From Fen-7 sp041494285 (lineage in GTDB: Archaea > Halobacteriota > Methanosarcinia > Methanotrichales > Methanotrichaceae), in assembly GCA_041494285.1 (NCBI GenBank), contig JBGQAL010000178.1, positions 1 through 5,051 of the forward strand: 5,051 nt of DNA, read 5' to 3'. Numbering within the stretch: the first letter of the stretch is position 1; the number at the start of each line of letters is the position of its first letter. Below are positions 1 through 4,653 of the stretch, one piece after another. The position numbers and the translations under genes were made by a program. Below the pieces are notes generated by a model that saw nothing but the letters and a program-made list of their open reading frames with translations, was not told the origin of the DNA and made no database searches.

Positions 1-9
1 GTAATAGGT

Positions 10-32
10 CATGGTTAAGAGTAGTAACCATG
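10..32. repeat. Perfect 8-bp inverted repeat (hairpin)
   Basis: CATGGTTA at 10-17 is the exact reverse complement of TAACCATG at 25-32, with a 7-base loop. No T-tract follows on either strand, so it is not an obvious terminator. It could be a protein-binding palindrome or the 3' structure of a transcript entering from outside the window. Confidence 0.5.
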
Positions 33-137
33 CCGATTTATAAGCTTGATTTTCTTATCGATGTCTGAAGACATTATAGTTTCGTATAGTTATTAATTGC
101 CCCGGAGTTTAGGTTATAAGCAAAATTGACTCAGAAG

Positions 138-146
138 TTATATAAT
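138..146 (+). promoter_or_regulatory. Candidate archaeal TATA box upstream of mini-ORF
   Basis: TTATATAAT matches the archaeal box A consensus well. A start site about 25 bases downstream (near 168) would precede GGAAGGT at 174-180 and an ATG at 186. The context is AT-rich, so chance occurrence is possible. Confidence 0.35.
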
Positions 147-185
147 TATAGTGCATATAATTGATGTATACCTGGAAGGTTAAAG

Positions 186-218
186 ATGACCGGCCCGCCA
201 GCAAATTGGCCCGATTAA
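186..218 (+). CDS. Possible 10-aa leader peptide
   Basis: A very short ORF reads MTGPPANWPD and ends at TAA. It is listed only because three signals line up: a TATA-like box at 138-146, a good Shine-Dalgarno-like GGAAGGT at 174-180, and an ATG 5 bases after it. Three of the ten residues are proline. It could act as an upstream ORF influencing the secreted-protein gene at 365, but that gene appears to have its own promoter box at 302-309. Short ORFs with a nearby purine-rich word are common by chance, so confidence is low. Confidence 0.2.
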   Translation: MTGPPANWPD

Positions 219-301
219 GTAGTTCTGACAGCAGGTTCCTATAGCAGATTGGCACTCGGCGAGAGCCCAATATAGATAGATATAGTTGAACGTATAAGAT
301 A

Positions 302-309
302 ATATAAAT
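302..309 (+). promoter_or_regulatory. Candidate TATA box for the gene at 365
   Basis: ATATAAAT at 302-309 lies about 60 bases before the ATG at 365. Transcription starting about 25 bases downstream would give a leader of roughly 30 bases containing GGTGG (353-357), which sits 7 bases before the start codon and can serve as ribosome binding site. Confidence 0.4.
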
Positions 310-364
310 CGAGCGAGTCTGATAAAATCCTGTTCCGTGTTCTTGGAACAATGGTGGCGATAAG

Positions 365-946
365 ATGAAAATCACATGGGTGTTGATCCTGATTTTTATG
401 ATTTTCGGGGTTGAACAATTAGCTTCAAGCGAAAGGTTCGAGGAAAAACTTGGACCATTTGCATTAAGTTTTGAATCAAGCGATGTAATGGGTGTAGATA
501 TCTCGCCTGTAGAACACATGGAAAATATTGTTGGTGTTGACATTGCTTCATACACCATACATCTCTACAACACTTCGACCTTCAATACACTTGATTATGC
601 AACCAAAACTAACCAGGCTTTCTTAGGTCTTATCACCATTGCTCAGTATAGCCAGGGGATGGGTCCAGATGACCGAAACAATTCATGTAGAGATGGGAAG
701 TGTGTGAGAGTAGATCCTTCTACACTATGTGCAGACGATTTTAGCTGCCCCCCACAATTGATAGACGGCCATCGCGGGGATGTGGTGTATTCACACCCTA
801 GAAACGAACGGGACGGTTATGCTTTCTATTATTGGCTTAACCAATATGTGTATGTGATTGGACATTCCCTTCTGCCTTGGAACGGTACAAGAGAGATCTT
901 AGACACAATCCACGTTGAGCAGATCGGGTCATCCAATCAAGTCTAG
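365..946 (+). CDS. Secreted hypothetical protein (193 aa)
   Basis: I do not recognise a named family. The product starts with a Lys followed by a hydrophobic stretch (about residues 4-18), then SSERFEE, which fits an exported protein with cleavage near residue 20. No second membrane segment or C-terminal anchor is visible, so it is probably released or lipid-independent. The mature part has four cysteines within 21 residues (108, 113, 122, 128), which could form disulfides outside the cell, and N-glycosylation sequons at N69, N105 and N173. The opening LGPFALSFES and the ending ILDTIHVEQI recall uncharacterised exported proteins I associate with Methanosarcinales; this is memory, not a search result. 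The ATG is supported by GGTGG 7 bases upstream and by the signal peptide beginning right at it. A U-rich terminator follows, so it is likely monocistronic. Confidence 0.8.
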   Translation: MKITWVLILIFMIFGVEQLASSERFEEKLGPFALSFESSDVMGVDISPVEHMENIVGVDIASYTIHLYNTSTFNTLDYATKTNQAFLGLITIAQYSQGMGPDDRNNSCRDGKCVRVDPSTLCADDFSCPPQLIDGHRGDVVYSHPRNERDGYAFYYWLNQYVYVIGHSLLPWNGTREILDTIHVEQIGSSNQV

Positions 947-949
947 ACA

Positions 950-967
950 TTTTCTTATCTTTTTCTT
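950..967 (+). terminator. U-rich archaeal terminator after the 365 gene
   Basis: Just after the TAG at 944-946 comes an 18-base tract with 15 thymines, interrupted by C, A and C (runs of 4, 2, 1, 5 and 2 T). No hairpin precedes it. Such U-tracts are enough to direct termination in archaea. Confidence 0.55.
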
Positions 968-1045
968 ACCAGAAGAACTCTGAGAAATAGTCCGTAAAAT
1001 GCTTTTTGAGGTCGGATCTCAGCTCGCTTGATGATCCAGTTTATG

Positions 1046-1077
1046 TAGATTTGGTCCTTTACTAGTAAGGCCATCTA
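1046..1077 (+). repeat. Imperfect long hairpin in intergenic region
   Basis: TAGAT (1046-1050) pairs with ATCTA (1073-1077), GG (1053-1054) with CC (1071-1072), and CCTT (1056-1059) with AAGG (1067-1070), leaving a 7-base loop and two small bulges on the 5' arm. In addition TATGTAGATTT at 1042-1052 recurs with one mismatch at 1076-1086. The role is unknown. It lies in the likely 5' leader or upstream region of the gene at 1206. Confidence 0.45.
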
Positions 1078-1104
1078 TGAAGATTTACTGCTACCGATGT
1101 TTAC

Positions 1105-1128
1105 GTGCGGGGGATGAGACCCCCGCAC
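1105..1128 (+). repeat. Perfect 9-bp GC-rich hairpin
   Basis: GTGCGGGGG (1105-1113) pairs perfectly with CCCCCGCAC (1120-1128) around the 6-base loop ATGAGA. This is by far the most stable simple hairpin in the window and stands out in AT-rich surroundings. No T-tract follows on the plus strand, so it is not a typical intrinsic terminator. It may be an RNA-stabilising or regulatory structure upstream of the gene at 1206, a transcript-end processing structure, or part of a small RNA. Confidence 0.6.
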
Positions 1129-1191
1129 ATCTGCCAATAGGAGTTAGCAAACCAAAGGTTTTTCGTTAGATCGCTCATTTAAGAGTAAGAT

Positions 1192-1200
1192 AAAGGAGGA
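1192..1200 (+). promoter_or_regulatory. Strong ribosome binding site fixing a TTG start
   Basis: AAAGGAGGA is a near-ideal Shine-Dalgarno sequence ending 5 bases before the TTG at 1206. It decides this rare start codon, and the signal peptide begins exactly there. Confidence 0.75.
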
Positions 1201-1205
1201 ACGAC

Positions 1206-1622
1206 TTGGCAAAAGAACCTTATTTAGCAATATTGATATTTTTAATAACAGCTTGCATGGGATCAACTGCTCCCGTGCTTGCACAAGGGGAAGACGCAAA
1301 ATGCCTAGCAACCACTCTTATGTCTGAAGCATCAACAAATGTAGCTACTAATGAGGAACGTGTAGCTGTGGCATGGACTATATTTAACAGGGTGAGTTCC
1401 CCTAAATTCCCTAACACCATATGTGAAGTTACAAACCAACCTTCTCAATATGCAAATAACCAGGCACCAACACAGGAAATTCTAGATCTTGCCGAGTCTT
1501 TGATCGCTAATCCAGGAACAGACCCAACCGGGGGTGCGATTTATTTCTTCTCTCCTAGAAGCATGCCAAATAAGGGAGAAAGTACTCGTGGATATGATGT
1601 GGGCGGCGTCTTCACAATGTAG
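1206..1622 (+). CDS. SleB-like hydrolase domain, N-terminal piece of frameshifted surface protein
   Basis: This is the 5' part of a larger gene. Residues 6-26 form a signal peptide (hydrophobic AILIFLITACMG, then AQG with likely cleavage near A26). Residues 33-138 resemble the cell wall hydrolase SleB / Hydrolase_2 family: CLATTLMSEAS, with E41 as the likely catalytic Glu; VAVAWTIFNRV; KFPNTICEV; QAPTQEILDLAESL; and DPTGGAIYFFSP. SleB relatives in bacteria cut spore or cell-wall glycan. In a methanogen without murein the substrate is unknown and may be another surface glycan or none. The frame ends prematurely at TAG 1620-1622 after GYDVGGVFTM. The next frame, open from 1598, continues with family-like sequence (LHNVVGIDKEVYFPSF), so one base is missing or the gene is broken. 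TTG start: see the ribosome binding site at 1192-1200. Confidence 0.75.
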   Translation: MAKEPYLAILIFLITACMGSTAPVLAQGEDAKCLATTLMSEASTNVATNEERVAVAWTIFNRVSSPKFPNTICEVTNQPSQYANNQAPTQEILDLAESLIANPGTDPTGGAIYFFSPRSMPNKGESTRGYDVGGVFTM

Positions 1623-1660
1623 TTGGAATCGATAAAGAAGTCTACTTTCCCAGTTTTACT

Positions 1661-3115
1661 TTGACAAAGGAATACACAGGAGATATCCCAGGCGTTCGGC
1701 CAGCATATTATATGTTCTACCGGGAACCAACTAATGCAGCGGCCGCGCCGGCAGCGGTTACTGGAACCTCGAATACAGGAACTTCAGGTGTAACAGTTCC
1801 GGGATCTCCAACAACGAGTGTACAATCAACAAACCAGCCCAGGATAACATGGAGAAAAAGCTTCGGCAATGGGTTTTGTGAGGGGTTAGACTCAGTCCAG
1901 CAAACGAGCGATGGTGGATATATACTCGCTGGAGATACCACTTCCGATAGTAGATGCAGCAATGATGATGCCTGGTTGATCAAGACCGATGCCGATGGAA
2001 ATGTGCTTTGGGATAAGAAATTTGGAGGACCAGAGGAATCTGAAACACAAATAACATCTGACAGTGCATCCAATGCACAACAAACGAGCGATGGTGGATA
2101 CATAGCCATTGGAAACACCCGGACTATTAACGCGAATAAGGTTGCCTGGCTAATCAAAACAGACTCTAACGGCAACAAACTTTGGGACAAAGTTGTTGAA
2201 GGGCCTGTTTCAGAAGACTTATCTTATAGATCTTCTGGTGGTCAGCAAACGAGCGATGGTGGATACATAATTGTTGGCGAAACATCTAAGGATCATCTAT
2301 GGCTAGCGAAGACTGATGCTAATGGTAACAAACTCTGGGACAAGACTTTTCCATGGGTGCCAGATGCGAATGTGGATGCTGTAAAGCCATCCGTACAGCA
2401 AACTAATGACGGTGGATATATAATATGTGGCACCAACTCTTCAGCCGCTTGGCTTGTTAGGACAGATTCGCAAGGAAATGAATTATGGAGCAGACCATTG
2501 GGCAGTAAGTATGGAAACTTTGCCCAACAAACGAACGACGGAGGATATATTATCGCTGGCACAAAAGAAAATTGGATCGACCATTCAATATACAGTAATG
2601 CCTCGTTGGTCAAGACCGATTCTGCTGGAAAAATAGAATGGAGCAAGAAATTTGACGCCAAGAGTGCTATTGGAGTTCGACAGACTAGCGATGGCGGATA
2701 TGTGCTAGTCGGATTGAGTTCCGACGACTATACCACCACGCCAGTCTGGGTGATCAAGACGGATTCTGCTGGAAACAAAGAATGGGATAAAACATTTGGC
2801 GCATCAGACAAGGATGAACCACGTTCAATCCAGCAGACAAGCGATGGAGGATATATAATTGTGGGCCAAGCCGGTTATCCTTGGTTAGCCAAGATCGATG
2901 TTAATAAGGACACCGTTAGTACGACGGAAAAATCGATGCCTAAGACTTATCCACAACAGCAAAATGCAAAAGCTGAGGAAAAATCAAAATCCACAAGCAA
3001 TCCCCAAAACTTACAAACAAAGACAGCCACGAGTGATGCAAAGTCACCCGGCTTTGAGGTAACCTTCTCTATTGCAGCATTACTTGGCATTTTCATCTTA
3101 TGGAGAAGAGATTGA
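1661..3115 (+). CDS. Seven-bladed beta-propeller with PGF-CTERM anchor, C-terminal piece of frameshifted surface protein
   Basis: The TTG at 1661 has no ribosome binding site and lies inside the conserved end of the SleB-like domain (DIPGVRPAYYMFYREP), so it is probably not a real start; the frame is open back to 1598. Numbering from 1661: an Ala/Thr/Ser/Pro linker (24-60), then seven repeats. Each repeat has QQTSDGGYIIVG (seven copies near 81, 141, 196, 247, 290, 341, 392), a WLIKTD motif (near 104, 163, 213, 263, 314, 362, 407) and a W-D/S-K-x-F strand (near 64, 117, 175, 226, 276, 327, 375). The N-terminal ITWRKSFG supplies the W strand that the last blade lacks, a 'velcro' closure expected for a seven-bladed propeller. 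Next come a Lys/Ser/Gln-rich stalk (423-461) and a PGF-CTERM tail: SPGFE (462-466), a hydrophobic helix and terminal WRRD. Archaeosortase A is known to cleave such tails and hand the protein to a membrane lipid. Confidence 0.85.
   Translation: MTKEYTGDIPGVRPAYYMFYREPTNAAAAPAAVTGTSNTGTSGVTVPGSPTTSVQSTNQPRITWRKSFGNGFCEGLDSVQQTSDGGYILAGDTTSDSRCSNDDAWLIKTDADGNVLWDKKFGGPEESETQITSDSASNAQQTSDGGYIAIGNTRTINANKVAWLIKTDSNGNKLWDKVVEGPVSEDLSYRSSGGQQTSDGGYIIVGETSKDHLWLAKTDANGNKLWDKTFPWVPDANVDAVKPSVQQTNDGGYIICGTNSSAAWLVRTDSQGNELWSRPLGSKYGNFAQQTNDGGYIIAGTKENWIDHSIYSNASLVKTDSAGKIEWSKKFDAKSAIGVRQTSDGGYVLVGLSSDDYTTTPVWVIKTDSAGNKEWDKTFGASDKDEPRSIQQTSDGGYIIVGQAGYPWLAKIDVNKDTVSTTEKSMPKTYPQQQNAKAEEKSKSTSNPQNLQTKTATSDAKSPGFEVTFSIAALLGIFILWRRD
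1901..2265 (+). repeat. Identical 20-bp DNA repeats within propeller blades
   Basis: The codons for QTSDGGY are identical over 20 bases at 1901-1920, 2081-2100 and 2246-2265, while the later copies (near 2400, 2525, 2680, 2835) differ at several synonymous positions. This points to recent duplication or gene conversion among the first three blades. Confidence 0.6.
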
Positions 3116-3156
3116 TAGAGGAAGCCGATGCTACCAAGCACTGGATTGGGGGGTAT

Positions 3157-3182
3157 AGATAAATGCCCATTCTATCTTTTTT
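3157..3182 (+). terminator. Hairpin plus T-tract terminator of the propeller gene
   Basis: AGATAAAT (3157-3164) can pair with ATT-C-TATCT (3169-3177) with one bulged C, followed by six T at 3177-3182. It lies 42 bases after the stop codon and is in the right orientation for the propeller gene. Confidence 0.55.
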
Positions 3183-3253
3183 ATCGCTTAATAAGTGTAT
3201 ATAACCTGCATGCATCCGTTATTTCTTCCTGGATATCAGGGACCATTTAAAAT

Positions 3254-3263
3254 TTTATAAATA
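3254..3263 (+). promoter_or_regulatory. Canonical archaeal TATA box in the intergenic region
   Basis: TTTATAAATA is close to the archaeal box A consensus and is preceded by an A-rich stretch. A start site about 25 bases downstream would fall at about 3284, which coincides with a GTG codon opening a 46-codon frame and lies ahead of the two hairpins. The word also reads as a TATA-like element on the opposite strand, so direction is uncertain. Confidence 0.4.
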
Positions 3264-3368
3264 CCATCCTAGCATAAATAACCGTGCCTTTGCGCTCCAA
3301 GTCCTATATAATCAAAAACACTATGCCACGCCAACAATCGATCAATAGCAGGCGAGCTAACGGATTTG

Positions 3369-3415
3369 TGCTTATAGTCCTTGAAACTATAAGTAAGCTA
3401 AAAAGCATTTTGGCT
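3369..3415 (+). repeat. Two directly abutting hairpins
   Basis: First hairpin: TGCTTATAGT (3369-3378) pairs with ACTATAAGTA (3386-3395), 10 bp with one G-U, loop CCTTGAA. Second hairpin: AGCTAAAA (3396-3403) pairs with TTTTGGCT (3408-3415), 8 bp with one G-U, loop AGCA. No base separates them, so they could stack coaxially in an RNA. Alternatives are a recombinase-binding or attachment region, or chance in AT-rich DNA. No T-tract follows. Confidence 0.45.
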
Positions 3416-3500
3416 GGATCTTAATGGTTGTATAATAGCCTTTGAGTAACAAACAGTGTTGGTGCGTGTAATATTTCTGTGACATATTCGGGCGAATTCC

Positions 3501-3508
3501 TTAAAAAA
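3501..3508 (-). terminator. T-tract ending the minus-strand recombinase transcript
   Basis: Six consecutive A at 3503-3508 read as six T on the minus strand, directly at the stop codon of the small Gly-rich frame. This U-tract is a plausible archaeal terminator for the leftward unit. No hairpin is needed and none is obvious. Confidence 0.35.
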
Positions 3509-3707
3509 TGCCACATAACAAGAGCATAATCAGAAGCCAACATTCCATTCCACCACCAACGCCCTCACCCCCACCCCAACCCCCACCGCCTCCTCTACCG
3601 CCGCCGGGTCTTTCATCAGGAACATCCTCTCGCCAGGAGACTACTTGGAAGCCACGGAGTTCCTCAAAATCTGCGCATAATTCGCGAACTTGGGAGGTTG
3701 CCCACAT
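3501..3707 (-). CDS. Possible small Gly-rich protein with hydrophobic tail (68 aa)
   Basis: I do not recognise this product, and it may not be real. Its ATG lies 4 bases after the recombinase stop, close enough for translational coupling, but no Shine-Dalgarno sequence is visible. Residues 1-33 look like ordinary acidic protein sequence (SQVRELCADFEELRGF). Residues 34-53 are almost all Gly, encoded by a G-rich DNA tract, and residues 54-68 are hydrophobic (WLLIMLLLCGIF), like a membrane tail. QVRELC echoes QVREFC in the N-terminal part of the adjacent recombinase, so the first third could be a decayed duplicate. The opposite strand is also open here and would give a Pro-rich product; both Gly and Pro runs are expected from such a C-rich/G-rich tract, which lowers confidence. 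Confidence 0.3.
   Translation of the reverse strand: MWATSQVRELCADFEELRGFQVVSWREDVPDERPGGGRGGGGGWGGGEGVGGGMECWLLIMLLLCGIF
3562..3584 (-). other. G-quadruplex motif on the minus strand
   Basis: Four C-tracts on the plus strand (3562-3564, 3568-3572, 3574-3577, 3580-3584) separated by 1-3 bases read as G5-TT-G4-T-G5-TGA-G3 on the minus strand, matching the canonical four-tract quadruplex rule with short loops. It lies about 130 bases downstream of the recombinase stop and would be present in its mRNA. The flanking 3550-3605 is also C-rich. Confidence 0.6.
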
Positions 3708-3711
3708 TTAT

Positions 3712-4653
3712 TCATATGCCCAGCTGCGGTATGTGAGCCAGATAGCTCTCCCTCAACTCTTTCTTGTCTATGTGGTTGTAGATATCAATGGCCTCCCCTC
3801 TTGTATCTCCCCTTAGTTCTTTTACGAAATCTCTGGACATACCTGCCCTAAGAAGATGGGTCACAAACCAGTAACGACAGCAATGCGGTGTGAACCTGTC
3901 CTCCAGCTTCTTCGATTGCGGATCGTGCAAGCCTACCCGTTTGGCGTGCTTCTCAACCATGCGTTCTATCGACGCCTTTTTCATCCTGCTTCCAGTTTTG
4001 GAAATGAAAAGTGCCGGGTATTCAGATCCGCGTCGATTCTTCCTGGAGATCAGCCATTTGCTCAGAGTTGCAATTGTTTCGTCATCAATGTAAAGGAGCC
4101 GATTTGATCGCTTACGGGTCTGTTTTAGGTGTATTTCGCCTTTATCCAGATCGACATCGTTCACATCCAGGCTCATAAGCTCTCCAAGGCGCATGCCAGT
4201 CTTGAATAACAAAACGAGGATGCATCGATCTTTTGTGTCAATGACCGAGTTCACGAGCTGCGAAGCATCTTCGATGCTGATCAACTTCCTAATCTCAGAA
4301 TCGTTATCGCTCTTGTATTTCCTCAGATACCTTTTCCGGAATGGAAGGATCGGGTTATGTTCAACTAACTCTTCTTCGATCAGGAAACCATAGAATGAGC
4401 TAATACTAGTAAAGATACGATCGATCGTTTTAAATTTGATCCCCCTCTCCTTGAGATGGACCAAGAATGATTTGATATCATCCTTGTCCGCGCTAATAGG
4501 AGTCTTTTCCCTTGTCTCCAGGAAACCGCAGAACTCCCTTACCTGATAGACGTAATCCATTGCAGATCCAAAGCCGCGCAGTTTACAATCCTCATGGAAT
4601 CTGGAAATGAGGTCAATCGAACTAGGACTGAGGTTTAAGGACTGTATCATCAT
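3712..4653 (-). CDS. Archaeal tyrosine recombinase / phage-type integrase
   Basis: A tyrosine recombinase of about 313 aa, of ordinary length for XerA-like or integrase proteins. An N-terminal SAM-like core-binding domain spans about residues 8-105 (SLNLSPSSIDL, YQVREFCGFLETRE, ISSFYGFL, NPILPF). The catalytic domain follows: R155 in TGMRLGEL, likely K181 in the KQTRKRSNR beta-hairpin, H257-x-x-R260 in TPHCCRYWF, and nucleophile Y292 in DIYNHID. Where most relatives have LGH(S), this protein has LRGD with D283. It cuts and rejoins DNA through a 3'-phosphotyrosine link; the target site is not evident. Start choice: the frame is open to a TTG at 4668, but GGAGGTG lies 6 bases before the ATG at 4653, and that ATG overlaps the upstream stop as ATGA, so 4653 is preferred. 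It could be a mobile-element integrase or a domesticated recombinase; no element ends are visible. Confidence 0.9.
   Translation of the reverse strand: MMIQSLNLSPSSIDLISRFHEDCKLRGFGSAMDYVYQVREFCGFLETREKTPISADKDDIKSFLVHLKERGIKFKTIDRIFTSISSFYGFLIEEELVEHNPILPFRKRYLRKYKSDNDSEIRKLISIEDASQLVNSVIDTKDRCILVLLFKTGMRLGELMSLDVNDVDLDKGEIHLKQTRKRSNRLLYIDDETIATLSKWLISRKNRRGSEYPALFISKTGSRMKKASIERMVEKHAKRVGLHDPQSKKLEDRFTPHCCRYWFVTHLLRAGMSRDFVKELRGDTRGEAIDIYNHIDKKELRESYLAHIPQLGI

Larger units (their letters stand above)
1..364. other. Gene-free upstream region with promoter-like boxes
   Basis: No ORF of convincing length lies here. The stretch is AT-rich with many TATA-like words. It holds an 8-bp perfect inverted repeat at 10-32, a TATA-like box at 138-146 followed by a possible 10-codon ORF at 186-218, a small imperfect hairpin at 249-270 (TTGG/CCAA outer and CTC/GAG inner pairs), and a second TATA-like box at 302-309 suitably placed for the gene at 365. 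An antisense reading frame across 109-558 has no ribosome binding site and mostly mirrors the gene at 365. Confidence 0.6.
3183..3500. other. Intergenic stretch between convergent units
   Basis: No convincing protein gene is present. The stretch holds a canonical TATA box (3254-3263), a 46-codon frame opening with GTG at 3284 and ending at 3424, and two abutting hairpins (3369-3395 and 3396-3415) lying inside that frame. No tRNA gene, CRISPR repeat or clear direct repeat that could serve as an attachment site is visible. Confidence 0.5.

Noticed and set aside
109..558. Minus-strand frame of 149 codons
   Set aside because: Half of it is antisense to the secreted-protein gene, which has a signal peptide, ribosome binding site and terminator; this frame has none of these.
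960..1060. Box C/D guide RNA
   Set aside because: TGATGA occurs at 1029-1034 but it is not paired with a properly spaced second C box and D boxes or a terminal stem.
1598..1622. Programmed -1 ribosomal frameshift site
   Set aside because: No X-XXY-YYZ heptamer in the 0 frame and no obvious stimulatory hairpin directly downstream; a missing base explains it more simply.
1717..2661. Minus-strand frames opposite the propeller repeats
   Set aside because: They mirror the repeated QTSDGGY and KTD codons, recur with the repeat period, and lack ribosome binding sites.
1901..2900. CRISPR array
   Set aside because: The spaced repeats are in frame within a protein gene and encode the blades of a beta-propeller; later copies drift synonymously.
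3183..3500. tRNA gene or tRNA-derived attachment site beside the integrase
   Set aside because: I looked for a T-loop GGTTCRAAYC pattern and a cloverleaf on both strands and found none; the hairpins here do not fit a tRNA.
3508..3816. Plus-strand Pro-rich frame (102 aa)
   Set aside because: No ribosome binding site, its second half is antisense to the end of the recombinase gene, and its Pro run is explained by the C-rich tract.
3856..4393. Several plus-strand frames opposite the recombinase
   Set aside because: The recombinase on the minus strand has full catalytic motifs; these frames have no family character and are shadows.
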